Source: CAVRUH01 sp963822595 (GTDB lineage Bacteria; Chlamydiota; Chlamydiia; Chlamydiales; Waddliaceae). From it: DNA of 64,000 nucleotides. The notes below the pieces were generated by a model. The model made no database searches and was not told the origin of the DNA. It saw nothing but the letters and a program-made list of their open reading frames with translations. A program made the translations under genes and the position numbers. Positions 1-8,569 of the stretch are shown here, piece after piece (position 1 is the stretch's first letter; each line of letters begins with the position of its first letter). The stretch spans positions 372,001 through 436,000 of the forward strand of contig CAWGIG010000003.1 in assembly GCA_963822595.1 (NCBI GenBank), written 5' to 3'.

Positions 1-917
1 GCCGCGTTTTTTATTTTTTCGGCTACTTTAAGGGATGGTTCCAGAACTCTTTTTTTATAAGCCTCTGCAATGACCTCACTGATCTTTTTCGCATATTCTG
101 ATAATTTATTGTTCAAGTCGCGTAAAGGGCTTAGGAAATTGCGGTCCAAGGTTTCTGAGATATATTTTATCGTTTTACCAGCTGCATCCTGAGATCTCTT
201 AACGCTTTCTTTTATGACCTCTGAGATGGCTTGAAAAGGGTTTTGAGCAAGCTCGATCGTTTTATTTATTAAAGCTTTGGCCCCATCAACAAGCGTATTG
301 GCCTTTTTCTGAGCCCATTCTGAAGCGTTTTTAGCTACATCCGCCGCCTTGCGAAAAGGTTCCATGACTGCGTTGAAGGCTTCATTTAATTTTTTTAGAT
401 TTTCGGCAGCCATATCTTTTAATGCATCAGAAAAATGTTTTGCAGCTTTTAGAATTATTTCCGCCGAATTCGCAATTTCATGTAAGCCACGCAAGAGTTT
501 TCCAAGCCGTTCGGTTATTTTTCTAAAGATATCTTGCAGGTGAGTTAAAATAATTTTTTGGAACTGTTCTTTTAGAAAGTTTGCCCCTTTTTGGATGAAA
601 TTTACGGTGGCGGGTCCGGCCTGAAGCACTAACCATTTGGGGATTCCATAAAGGAGCAGGTAAGCAGGTACCGTCATGATAAAAAAGAGCCCCTTTCCAA
701 CGTAGAGAATGTAGACTACCCCTCCTTTAGGGATATTAAAGTAGCCTTCTTGAAGCTGACGGAAGAGATCTTTTTCGAGCCTTGCCTGGGGACTTTCCAT
801 CGTATCTTGAAAACCCTCCGCACGAGCCTTTTTGATGGTCGTATTGGATACATACCTTAGGTCATAGGGGTTATTATATACCTCACTCCTCCCAATACTG
901 TCTTTTTTAATGCCCAT
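1..917 (-). CDS. Hypothetical membrane protein with long amphipathic-helix region (partial)
   Basis: An open frame runs without a stop from an ATG at 917 off the left edge of the window, giving at least 305 residues. The N-terminal ~70 residues are polar. A hydrophobic stretch follows at about residues 73-100 (VVYILYVGKGLFFIMTVPAY and onward). The rest is a long Ala/Lys/Glu-rich region with heptad-like spacing, predicted helical, resembling apolipoprotein-like or coiled-coil secreted proteins. No catalytic motif is visible and I do not recognise the family. It is divergent from the gene at 1034, with an AT-rich gap of ~115 bases between them. Membrane association is inferred from hydrophobicity only. 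Confidence 0.6.
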   Translation of the reverse strand, partial: MGIKKDSIGRSEVYNNPYDLRYVSNTTIKKARAEGFQDTMESPQARLEKDLFRQLQEGYFNIPKGGVVYILYVGKGLFFIMTVPAYLLLYGIPKWLVLQAGPATVNFIQKGANFLKEQFQKIILTHLQDIFRKITERLGKLLRGLHEIANSAEIILKAAKHFSDALKDMAAENLKKLNEAFNAVMEPFRKAADVAKNASEWAQKKANTLVDGAKALINKTIELAQNPFQAISEVIKESVKRSQDAAGKTIKYISETLDRNFLSPLRDLNNKLSEYAKKISEVIAEAYKKRVLEPSLKVAEKIKNA

Positions 918-1033
918 GTTTTTTTCCTATTTAAAATAATAATTTTACACTATTAACCTATTTTTTGGCAAGGAAAATCGACTTTTTAATAAAAAAACTG
1001 GATCTTTTGGACTATAGGTGTTATTTATAGAGC

Positions 1034-1549
1034 ATGTTAAAATTTATATCGCTCTTGTTAGATAGGATTTTCGTTGTTGCGGGGGCAGTAGTGTTCTCGC
1101 AGATCCCTAATTATTTCGTCCTTTATACCCAGAGGCTGGGGGGGCATGCTTCCGAGCTAAAACTGCAGATAGAAGCGATGCAGAGGGTGGCGTTAAAATC
1201 GGGAAAAACCTTGCCTGAATTCATCCAAAAATTTCAATCACATACAGATATGGATATTTCCCTTCAGGGGAATCTGATGCAGGGAATGATGGGGAGATTT
1301 ATGGATTTGTCGGAGGCTTATCATTCGATGCTAGAGGCGAATGCTTTATCGAAGCCGTTTGTGTTTATGAAGCATCTGCAGTGGAGCGTGGCACGGATGA
1401 CTTTTCAAGATTTTAATTGGGGAATTTCGATTACTGTCGAGGGTGCTATATATGGTTTTATAGGGATGATTGCAGGCTATATTATTTACTCCGGTATTAA
1501 ATCTATGACCAGAACTTTGGTTCTAGTCCCCTTACGCCAAAAAAAATAA
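1034..1549 (+). CDS. DUF2937-like membrane protein
   Basis: This 171-residue protein has a hydrophobic N-terminus (residues 1-30) and a second hydrophobic segment near residues 135-155, with a polar middle. The first segment is followed by a YTQRLGGHASEL stretch, which resembles the Q-RLGGH/R motif of DUF2937 proteins, where two membrane segments flank a cytoplasmic or periplasmic loop. Function is unknown in the family. Its stop at 1549 abuts the nested repeat island, so any terminator would lie in that repeat. The family assignment rests on remembered motif similarity; that it is a real membrane protein is more certain. Confidence 0.6.
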   Translation: MLKFISLLLDRIFVVAGAVVFSQIPNYFVLYTQRLGGHASELKLQIEAMQRVALKSGKTLPEFIQKFQSHTDMDISLQGNLMQGMMGRFMDLSEAYHSMLEANALSKPFVFMKHLQWSVARMTFQDFNWGISITVEGAIYGFIGMIAGYIIYSGIKSMTRTLVLVPLRQKK

Positions 1550-2126
1550 GAATCACCACAGAGACACAGAGGAAGAAGAGATAAGAATTTGCTGCTTAAT
1601 CTCCCTTTTTGTTAAGAATCGTTCTTTCTTCGCGAGGTTCCTATAAAAGCTTAGGCTTTTATAGGACCGTCGACCAGAACGATTTTGCCCCCATTTTAAT
1701 GGTCCGATGCGGCCCATTAAAACGGGGGCAAAATCGTTCTGGTGACTTTCCATGAAGCCATTCTTACCCTCTCTAATTATCAGACATTGGCAAAGGTTTG
1801 GGGAAATATCAGACATTGGCAAAAGTTGGGGAAATCAGACATTGGCAAAGGTTTGGGGAAATATCAGACATTGGATTGGGAGTTTCCCGATTTCTTGTCT
1901 ATGATGGGGGGTGAGATTGGGTTCATAGGAACTCTACCACGCGAATTTTCCCGCATTTTAATGGACCGCATCGGTCATTAAAATGCGGGAAAATTCGCGT
2001 GGTTGACGGTCCTATAAAAGCCTAAGCTTTTATAGGAGCCTGGTCCCAAAAAAACAATTCTTAACAAAAAGGGAGATTAAACAGCGAATTCTTTCTCTTC
2101 TTCCTCTGTGTCTCTGTGGTGATTTT
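1550..2126. repeat. Nested inverted-repeat island with internal hairpins and a 29-bp tandem repeat
   Basis: The outer arms are about 75 bases each (1550-1622 and 2050-2126), start with TCACCACAGAGACACAGAGG and are inverted copies. Inside them lie two copies of a 26-base palindrome (1640-1665 and 2011-2036, CCTATAAAAGC loop GCTTTTATAGG). Further in are two long hairpins (1674-1742 and 1937-2002) that share an ATTTTAATGG core but differ in stem ends. The centre (1779-1874) is a tandem array of three full and one partial units beginning ATCAGACATTGG, about 26-29 bases each. Open frames here are short and on repeat sequence, so I call no gene. Confidence 0.85.
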
Positions 2127-2217
2127 TATTCTTCCCAGCACTAGAATAATTAATTACTTGCGATCTAAGAGCAAAATGTGTATGATATGCTACATAAAAA
2201 TAAAGGAGTAATGCGGT

Positions 2218-2391
2218 ATGGTACGCCTCAGCAAACAGAAAGAAAGACGTATGAAGTCCCCACGCAAAAGCAAAGTCCCCGGTGTAAAAACAGGGACAAG
2301 AAAGGACAATTTGCCAACAGGATTTAAAGAACATCCTAATGCCCTTGAAGGGGAACTTGCAACTATCGGTTTCATCCCGAAAATAAGATAA
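2218..2391 (+). CDS. Small basic protein, 57 residues
   Basis: The start is ATG 2218, chosen because GGAG at 2205-2208 lies nine bases upstream; the ATG at 2211 is too close and out of frame. The product is very basic in its first 30 residues (MVRLSKQKERRMKSPRKSKV) and less charged afterwards. It sits 26 bases ahead of another tiny basic protein and upstream of ybeY, suggesting a transcription unit linked to ribosome or RNA biology. I do not recognise a named family. The clear ribosome binding site and lysine/arginine composition make a real gene likely. Confidence 0.65.
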   Translation: MVRLSKQKERRMKSPRKSKVPGVKTGTRKDNLPTGFKEHPNALEGELATIGFIPKIR

Positions 2392-2417
2392 ACACAAATA
2401 ACTATTAGGTTTTTATC

Positions 2418-2573
2418 ATGTCTAGACATCCCAGTTATGGAAAAAGTACAAAATCTGCAAAAAAAAGAAACGTTCTTAAGCGTTTCGAACGTGTAGAAAA
2501 ACTAAAGCTCCTTGGCCGTTGGACCGAAGGTAAAAGAGTCACAGGACTTCCCAAGACCTCCGTTGCAATCTAA
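2418..2573 (+). CDS. Small basic protein of the Chlamydiae/Verrucomicrobia family (TIGR04137-like)
   Basis: This 51-residue protein reads MSRHPSYGKSTKSAKKRNVL, then a RFERVEKLKLLGRW segment. This is the pattern I associate with the small basic protein family restricted to Verrucomicrobia and Chlamydiae (TIGR04137). It is about one third Lys/Arg. Biochemical function is not established; the composition and the neighbour ybeY suggest an RNA or ribosome association, which is inference. No strong Shine-Dalgarno is seen, so translation may be coupled to the upstream small gene. It is a useful taxonomic marker for the PVC superphylum. Confidence 0.75.
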   Translation: MSRHPSYGKSTKSAKKRNVLKRFERVEKLKLLGRWTEGKRVTGLPKTSVAI

Positions 2574-2599
2574 CCAAAAATTAGATTTGGCATAGATCT

Positions 2600-3064
2600 T
2601 TGCAAATACACGTTTTTAACGATCAATCGGATTTAAAGATATCACCTCCTTGTGTCATGGAAATGGCTCGAGAGGTGATTTTGTTTGAGAATCAACGCTG
2701 CGACGAAGCTTCTATTCATTTCATCGACAATAAAATCATGTGTGCCATGCATGATCAATATTTCGGCGATCCCTCCCCTACCGACTGTATCTCATTTCCT
2801 CTGAAGTCAGATCCAAAAGAACCTTATCGCCTATTGGGAGATGTCTTTGTCTGCCCGCAAACAGCAAAAGATTATGTTGCTATTCATGGCGGAGAGGTGT
2901 ATGAAGAAGTAGCTCTTTACATCGTGCACGGGTTATTGCATTTGATGGGTTATGACGACATCGACGAACAAGATGAAAAGAAAATGCGTGCAGCCGAATC
3001 CCGTCATATGCAAAATATCAAGAAAAAAGGGTTATTGTTGAAAGACCAGGGGGAATTTTGTTAG
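2600..3064 (+). CDS. ybeY: Endoribonuclease YbeY (rRNA maturation factor)
   Basis: YbeY is a zinc-dependent endoribonuclease acting in 16S rRNA 3' processing and ribosome quality control. The 154-residue protein has the expected size, the DCISFPL strand motif, a GDVFVCP segment and the metal site HGLLHLMGYDD at residues 110-120. The first two His are H110 and H114; the third ligand position, His in E. coli YbeY, is Asp120. The start is a TTG at 2600, chosen because the N-terminus IHVFNDQ aligns with the family; no strong Shine-Dalgarno is visible. The 3' end overlaps the next gene by seven bases, indicating an operon with the CBS-domain protein and rny. Confidence 0.92.
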   Translation: MQIHVFNDQSDLKISPPCVMEMAREVILFENQRCDEASIHFIDNKIMCAMHDQYFGDPSPTDCISFPLKSDPKEPYRLLGDVFVCPQTAKDYVAIHGGEVYEEVALYIVHGLLHLMGYDDIDEQDEKKMRAAESRHMQNIKKKGLLLKDQGEFC

Positions 3065-4371
3065 TCGTTAGCTTATCCATATTATCCATGCTATTTTTAT
3101 TCGGTGCTTTTATTTCCACTTCGCTGAATAGTGCGTTGCGCCGAATTTTCAATAGGGATCTTGCTCTCGATGCTTTGCACCCATTCTTTTTTTACAGGAA
3201 ATTCCATCGCCATTTTTTTCCTCACGACGAATACGAAGGATTGCTAGTCGCCACTTTATCCGCGCAGAGCTTAATGAGATTTCTCTATTCCGCATTTTCT
3301 GTGATCATGGTCTTCGAAATTAGCACCCAAACAGAAATTCTCTGGCTGGTGCCCCTGATCTTTTTATTATATCTCATAGGATTTGTCTTCAGCGAATTTT
3401 TAGCGCGTATCGTCGGCGCTGCATTTCCCGAAGGTACAATTAAGGTTCTAGGACCCCTGGGATCCATCATTATTATACTATGCTTTCCGATCACTTGGAC
3501 ACTCATTGTCCTTTCCCGATCGAAATTTACACTTATCTCCGTTAGAGAGCCTTTGAGCCGTACACGTAAGGAGATCTTCGATATCATTCAAAGAGCCCAC
3601 CTGGGGCATGAATTAACCGTAGCCGAAAGACAGCTTATTGAGTCAGTACTGCAATTTAAAGAACGTATTGCGCGGGAGGTCATGGTTCCCCGAGTGGATG
3701 TCTTCAGCCTCTCTGCCGACACATCGATTATGGAAGCTGCGAAATTGATCGAAAGCCAAGGTTATAGCCGTATTCCCGTCTATCGCAATAACGTCGATAA
3801 CATTGTTGGCGTGCTGATGTACAAGGATATTTTAGAGAAATTAATGGAGTATTCTCAAAAAGGGAATGATATTTCGATTTTGCAAGCGCCCATAGAGACC
3901 ATTCAGAAGGAAGTTTTGTATACTCCTGAGACCAAGAAAATATCGAACTTGCTCCTGGAATTCAGAAAGAAACAGGTTCACCTTGCCATCGTTGTGGATG
4001 AATATGGCGGCACAGAAGGGATCGTCACTATTGAAGATATTTTAGAGGAAATCGTCGGCGAGATCGAAGACGAATACGACCAGGAAGAAGAAATGTTTAT
4101 CGCTCGCGACAGCGACAGTTGGATCGTGGATGCCAGAATGAGCATTTTGGACATGGAAGAGCAGTTCGGGATTAGGATTCCGCAAGATGGAGACTATGAC
4201 ACGATTGGAGGCTATATTTTCCATCGGGCAGGCTCCATTCCGTCGCGAGGCTTTATCATCCACGAAGAGGACTTCCAAATGGAAATCCTCCGTTCCGATG
4301 AACGGCGTGTTGAAAAAGTCATTCTTAAGAAAATTAAAAAAGATAACCAAGAAGGAGTCACTAAATCGTGA
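3058..4371 (+). CDS. CBS-domain membrane protein, CorC/TlyC (CNNM-like) family
   Basis: This 437-residue protein has several hydrophobic segments in residues 1-165. A pair of CBS domains follows (about 205-335; VMVPRVDVFSLS and GTEGIVTIEDILEEIVGEI are the family signatures), then a C-terminal CorC_HlyC domain (about 350-430). Relatives are implicated in magnesium/cobalt efflux and were historically called haemolysins; transport here is inferred from the family. The first codon is TTG 3058, overlapping the end of ybeY. The gene ends by sharing GTGA with the rny start. The ybeY-CBS pair is, as I recall, conserved in Chlamydia (CT422-CT423). Confidence 0.88.
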   Translation: MLVVSLSILSMLFLFGAFISTSLNSALRRIFNRDLALDALHPFFFYRKFHRHFFPHDEYEGLLVATLSAQSLMRFLYSAFSVIMVFEISTQTEILWLVPLIFLLYLIGFVFSEFLARIVGAAFPEGTIKVLGPLGSIIIILCFPITWTLIVLSRSKFTLISVREPLSRTRKEIFDIIQRAHLGHELTVAERQLIESVLQFKERIAREVMVPRVDVFSLSADTSIMEAAKLIESQGYSRIPVYRNNVDNIVGVLMYKDILEKLMEYSQKGNDISILQAPIETIQKEVLYTPETKKISNLLLEFRKKQVHLAIVVDEYGGTEGIVTIEDILEEIVGEIEDEYDQEEEMFIARDSDSWIVDARMSILDMEEQFGIRIPQDGDYDTIGGYIFHRAGSIPSRGFIIHEEDFQMEILRSDERRVEKVILKKIKKDNQEGVTKS

Positions 4372-5927
4372 ATATCGACATCATACTCTCCTATCTTACC
4401 TTATTTGTTGTGGGTGCCTTAATCGGGACCGGAATTTTTTGGTTCTTTCATCGGATGAAGGTAGGCACCTATCAGAAAATGGCTGCTGAAATCATCAAAA
4501 GGGGTGAATTGGATGCAGAAAAAATTCGTCGCGAGGCCGAAATTGAATACAGACGCAAACAAGTCGATCTGCAGCGTGAATTTGAAGAGAAAAGGCTTAG
4601 CGATCGCAGCAAGCTGATGAAGGAAGATGCTAGACTCAAACAGCGTGAAGATAAACTGGATACGCGGATATCGTTGGTTGAAAAAAAATTAACCGAAATC
4701 GAGAAAAAAGAGGTGGCTCTTGCTGATAAGAACGAAAAGCTAGACGAAGAAAAAAAACTTCTCCGAGAAAAGGAAGAAAAGCTCAATTCACAGCTCGAAA
4801 AAACGTCAGGGTTAACTTCTGCAGAAGCACGCGCCCTTCTGATTGATCAGTTCACTCATGAGGTCAAGAGCGATTCTGCAAATCTCATTCGTAGGATCAC
4901 GAAAGAAACAGAAGAACAGGCCGATGAAATTGCTTCAAAAATCATTGCCACAGCTATCAATCGCCTTGCCGTTCCCTGCGTCTCGGAAACGACAGTAAAC
5001 ACCGTCGCCATCCCTTCCGACGAAATGAAAGGGAGGATTATCGGTAGAGAAGGTCGCAATATTCGCACTCTCGAACGGGAAACCGGGGTTAACTTCATCA
5101 TCGATGACACCCCCGGCGCCGTTGTTTTGTCAGGATTTGATCCGGTGAGACTGTATATTGCCAAAACGGCCCTAACCGAGCTTCTTGGTGATGGGCGTAT
5201 TCATCCGACCCGAATCGAAGAGGTTGTTGTTAAAGCTCGTGAATCCGTCAAAAAGAAGATCTGGCAATACGGAGAAGACGCTGCCCTACGTGCCAATTTA
5301 ATGAATTTGCACCCGGAATTGATCACGCTGCTAGGAAAATTAAAGTTTCGCTTTAGCTTTGGGCAGAACGTGCTGGAACACTCCCTGGAGGTCAGCCATA
5401 TCCTGGGGATGATGGCCGCCGAGCTCAAATTGGACGTGAATATGGCCAAAAGAATCGGATTGCTGCACGACATCGGAAAAGCGGTGACGCATGAAGTCGA
5501 AGGGACCCATGCTGTTATCGGCTACAACCTAGCATTGAAGTACGGAGAATCTATAGAAGTTGCCAATGGGATTGGATGCCATCACCGTGAAATGGAGCCA
5601 ATTACTGTAATAGGAAGCCTTTGCGGCGCGGCAGATGCCATGTCGGCCTCACGTCCGGGAGCGCGCATAGAAGCGCTGGAGGAGTATATAAAGAGGCAGC
5701 ATAAGCTCGAGGAATTAGCTTTATCATTCCCTGGGGTTGACAAGGCCTATTCATTGCAGGCCGGTCGAGAATTACGATTGGAAGTGTTACCGGATATGAT
5801 TGATGATGACGGCGCCCTTAATCTTGCCAGAGATCTCTCTAAGAAGATTGAACAAGAGCTGCACTATAACGGAAAAATCAAAGTCACCGTCATCCGAGAA
5901 AAACGCGTTGTCGAATATGCGCTTTAA
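4368..5927 (+). CDS. rny: Ribonuclease Y
   Basis: RNase Y is a membrane-anchored endoribonuclease that initiates mRNA decay. The 519-residue product has the full architecture: an N-terminal transmembrane helix (residues 5-27), a long charged coiled coil (about 30-150), a KH domain with GRIIGREGRNIRTLE (about 222-236) and an HD domain with the metal motif LLHDIGKAVTHE (about 365-376). The start is GTG 4368 overlapping the upstream stop in GTGA, which implies translational coupling. The 3' end overlaps the convergent Inc-like gene by four bases. Confidence 0.96.
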   Translation: MNIDIILSYLTLFVVGALIGTGIFWFFHRMKVGTYQKMAAEIIKRGELDAEKIRREAEIEYRRKQVDLQREFEEKRLSDRSKLMKEDARLKQREDKLDTRISLVEKKLTEIEKKEVALADKNEKLDEEKKLLREKEEKLNSQLEKTSGLTSAEARALLIDQFTHEVKSDSANLIRRITKETEEQADEIASKIIATAINRLAVPCVSETTVNTVAIPSDEMKGRIIGREGRNIRTLERETGVNFIIDDTPGAVVLSGFDPVRLYIAKTALTELLGDGRIHPTRIEEVVVKARESVKKKIWQYGEDAALRANLMNLHPELITLLGKLKFRFSFGQNVLEHSLEVSHILGMMAAELKLDVNMAKRIGLLHDIGKAVTHEVEGTHAVIGYNLALKYGESIEVANGIGCHHREMEPITVIGSLCGAADAMSASRPGARIEALEEYIKRQHKLEELALSFPGVDKAYSLQAGRELRLEVLPDMIDDDGALNLARDLSKKIEQELHYNGKIKVTVIREKRVVEYAL

Positions 5928-6331
5928 ACTAGCGCCCGCTGATTTCGACTGTTGATTTCAAATTTTGCAAGCTCAGCTTTTGCAGAGTAGAATTTTGATA
6001 CTTGCGAAAGGTTTTTACGACTGATCAATGTAAAAACTACCGTTGAACAACCTGTGAGGTTCATGGCGATTGTTAATAGGGCTGATGCTACTCCAACTGG
6101 AGTTACACACAATGCTCCGATTTGTATCCCAAGACCTAGGAGCCCTAAAACTTCCGGTTGTGTAATAAAAGATAAGACGTCCGAAAAGATTCGTATCGCC
6201 CAAAGCTTTACTATCGATGTTAGTTGAGCATTATTGCTGGTTGACTCCTTAAAAGATGTCTGGGCCGATTTACCCGTGTATGGGTTTACCATTGATGAAG
6301 GGTAACAATCGCTTACATTAAAAAAACTCAT
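5924..6331 (-). CDS. Putative inclusion-membrane (Inc-like) protein
   Basis: I chose ATG 6331 (MSFFNVSDCYPSSMV) over the upstream ATG 6355 because GGAG lies about nine bases before it; the product is 135 residues. A polar N-terminal ~50 residues is followed by two closely spaced hydrophobic stretches (roughly residues 62-80 and 84-105) joined by a short turn (CVTPVG). This is the bilobed pattern of chlamydial Inc proteins secreted by type III. There is no cleavable signal peptide. No homologue is recognised and the Inc assignment is inferred from topology alone. A TTGCTA-18-TAAAAT promoter candidate lies upstream. Confidence 0.6.
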   Translation of the reverse strand: MSFFNVSDCYPSSMVNPYTGKSAQTSFKESTSNNAQLTSIVKLWAIRIFSDVLSFITQPEVLGLLGLGIQIGALCVTPVGVASALLTIAMNLTGCSTVVFTLISRKNLSQVSKFYSAKAELAKFEINSRNQRALV

Positions 6332-6376
6332 GATTATAATCTCCAATTTAAACATTAAATATTAATTAAAAGTTCT

Positions 6377-6406
6377 ATTTTATCAATAATGGTAATTAAA
6401 TAGCAA
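6377..6406 (-). promoter_or_regulatory. Candidate sigma-70-type promoter for the Inc-like gene
   Basis: On the minus strand, TTGCTA (6401-6406) is separated by 18 bases from TAAAAT (6377-6382). It lies about 45 bases upstream of the ATG at 6331 in AT-rich sequence. The prediction is by eye from consensus only. Confidence 0.4.
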
Positions 6407-6420
6407 TAATTATTTTCAAA

Positions 6421-6461
6421 TGGACGGAATGGACGGAATGGACTGCATGGACGACATGGAC
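6421..6461. repeat. 9-bp ATGGACNNN tandem repeat, copy 1
   Basis: About four and a half units of a 9-base period (tggacggaa, tggacggaa, tggactgca, tggacgaca, tggac). It occupies the spacer between the two divergent genes. A related array occurs at 9509-9550. Confidence 0.8.
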
Positions 6462-6512
6462 AAAAGCAAAAAAAGCCAACCTGAACAATTTTGCCCTTAA
6501 TGTATTATTTTC

Positions 6513-6541
6513 TTGCAGGTTAGTGGCCTGTCGCTTAAAAT
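6513..6541 (+). promoter_or_regulatory. Candidate promoter for the DUF3604 gene
   Basis: TTGCAG (6513-6518), a 17-base spacer and TAAAAT (6536-6541) lie 34 bases before the start codon at 6575. The -10 matches five of six consensus bases and the -35 is weaker. Confidence 0.4.
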
Positions 6542-6574
6542 TTGGCAATGACAAAAATAGAAGGGTAAATCTAT

Positions 6575-8566
6575 ATGCGAAGATCGATATGCTACTGCGA
6601 ACCTAGCCAAGCGACTGCCGGCGAGGTAAATACATGGAAATTCATATACACATCAGCCTCCCCTCTTCCCAAGGGAACACGCCTACGGTTCGACCTTGGC
6701 AGCGATGGCAGGGAAATCGACTGGGAAATCCCCTCCGTTAACCTCAAAAATCCGGGAAATGTCATCTACGCGAAACTCGACGATGATAAAGTCCTACAAG
6801 CTCATGAAGTCGAAATCCCCAACCGCTTTGCTCCCCTCTTCGAATTCGTTCTCCCGGCAAAACTCGACACGGGCAGCAATATCTCCTTTATCGTTGGCGC
6901 TGCGAAGAATATCGATAAAACCTCTGTTAAAAACGGCACCCGCGCTCAAACCTATTCCCAAAGGCGTCGCTCGTTTCTTCTTTATATCGACACCACCGGC
7001 AAAGGGCACTTTGCAGATCCTGAAGTGTTCTCCTTGGACGTCCGCGGCAATGCACTCCATTCGATCAAACTGCTGAGTCCCTCTTTTGTCACTCGAAATA
7101 AACGCTTTGACGTGATTGTCCGATTCGAAGATGAATTTGGAAACCTCACCAGTAATGCCCCAGAAGACACTTTAGTAGAGCTAAGCTACGAAAACTTGCG
7201 TGAAAACCTGAACTGGAAATTATTTGTTCCCGAAACAGGATTCATCACTCTTCCGAATCTCTATTTTAACGAGGCCGGAGTCTATACGATCCAACTCGTG
7301 AATACCAAAACAAAAGAGAAATTCCGCTCTGCGCCTATCCGATGCTTTTCAGACAGCGAAAAAAGCCTTTTCTGGGGTCTGCTGCATGGAGAATCAGAAA
7401 GAATCGATTCTACAGAAAATATCGAAAGCTGCTTAAGACACTTCCGTGACGAGAAATCTCTGAACTATTATGGGGTATCATCCTTTGAAGATGTTGAAGA
7501 GACTCCTGCAGATTTGTGGAAGGTCATTTCGCAAAACGTTGCCGATTTTGATGAAGCCGATCGCTTTGTTACCTTTTTAGGGTTCCAATGGCAAGGTGAG
7601 GAAGGATCTGAAGGATTGCGTAACTTTGTCTGGTCGAAGGAAGCGAAGCCTATCCTAAGAAAGAAAGATGTTAAAAATAGCAGCCTCAAAAAAATCTATA
7701 AGAACTTTACACCTAAAGATCTCATTTCGATTCCCTCTTTTTCCATGGGTAAAGGAACCGTTTACAATTTCAAGGACTTTGATCCTGACTTTGAACGCGT
7801 TGTAGAAATATACAACTCTTGGGGATCTTCTGAGTGCACAAAGAAAGACGGAAATAACCTCAGCATAAAAGGCCCTGCAAAGAAAGGGGTTCAGGAAGTT
7901 GCCGAAGGAGCCATCCAAAAGGCTTTGAAAGAAAATAAACGCTTTGGTTTTGTGGCAGGTGGACTTGACGATCGAGGAATCTATTCTAATTTCTTTGAGA
8001 ATGAGCAAGAGCAATACATGCCCGGTTTAACGGCAATCATTGCTCATGAACATTCCCGCACAGCCCTATTCGAGGCGTTATACAACCGTTCTTGCTATGC
8101 CACGACCGGAGCACGAATGATTCTCGGACTCTATCTTGCCGGTTTCCCTATGGGTAGTGAAACAAACACAATTGACAAGCATGGATTGATGGTCAACCGA
8201 CATCTTTCGGGGTATGTTGCGGGTACAACCGACATCACTCTCATCGAAATCATCCGCAATGGAAAAGTCATTAAAACCTTCAAGCCCGAAGGCTACCATT
8301 ATGATTTTACCTATGATGATTTTGTTCCGTTGGAGCAAGTCGTCATCGATGCTAAAGACAAAAAGCCACCCTTTGCGTTCTATTACTTGCGCGTTACTCA
8401 GGCCGATGGAAACATGGCTTGGAGTTCTCCGATTTGGGTAGACTTAGTTAAAGGCAAACCTGTGAAAAAGATTCCTAAACCTAGCTCCAAACCTGTGAAG
8501 AAGGTGGAATCCTTAGGTGAAGAGATCGACGATTTCGATGACATCGACGACCTTGATGAGGAATAA
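6575..8566 (+). CDS. DUF3604 domain protein (PHP-like fold)
   Basis: The 663-residue length fits the usual 620-690 of DUF3604. Recognisable family landmarks are WGLLHGESERIDSTENIESC (about residues 268-287, the position of the PHP-like WGDLH motif), RFVTFLGFQWQ, and late in the protein GLTAIIAHEHSRTALFEALY with RSCYATTGARM and PMGSE. The Asp of the WGDLH motif is Leu here, so metal binding may be altered. The C-terminus ends in a Pro/Lys linker and an acidic Asp/Glu tail. The function of the family is unknown. It leads a tight unit with the next two genes (spacing 3 bases, then a 4-base overlap). Confidence 0.75.
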   Translation: MRRSICYCEPSQATAGEVNTWKFIYTSASPLPKGTRLRFDLGSDGREIDWEIPSVNLKNPGNVIYAKLDDDKVLQAHEVEIPNRFAPLFEFVLPAKLDTGSNISFIVGAAKNIDKTSVKNGTRAQTYSQRRRSFLLYIDTTGKGHFADPEVFSLDVRGNALHSIKLLSPSFVTRNKRFDVIVRFEDEFGNLTSNAPEDTLVELSYENLRENLNWKLFVPETGFITLPNLYFNEAGVYTIQLVNTKTKEKFRSAPIRCFSDSEKSLFWGLLHGESERIDSTENIESCLRHFRDEKSLNYYGVSSFEDVEETPADLWKVISQNVADFDEADRFVTFLGFQWQGEEGSEGLRNFVWSKEAKPILRKKDVKNSSLKKIYKNFTPKDLISIPSFSMGKGTVYNFKDFDPDFERVVEIYNSWGSSECTKKDGNNLSIKGPAKKGVQEVAEGAIQKALKENKRFGFVAGGLDDRGIYSNFFENEQEQYMPGLTAIIAHEHSRTALFEALYNRSCYATTGARMILGLYLAGFPMGSETNTIDKHGLMVNRHLSGYVAGTTDITLIEIIRNGKVIKTFKPEGYHYDFTYDDFVPLEQVVIDAKDKKPPFAFYYLRVTQADGNMAWSSPIWVDLVKGKPVKKIPKPSSKPVKKVESLGEEIDDFDDIDDLDEE

Positions 8567-8569
8567 AAT

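Noticed and set aside
349..543. Plus-strand frame within the first kilobase
   Set aside because: It is antisense to the longer membrane-protein frame that runs off the window.
1742..1981. 79-residue open frame on the plus strand
   Set aside because: It is composed of the tandem repeat and hairpin arms, with no ribosome site.
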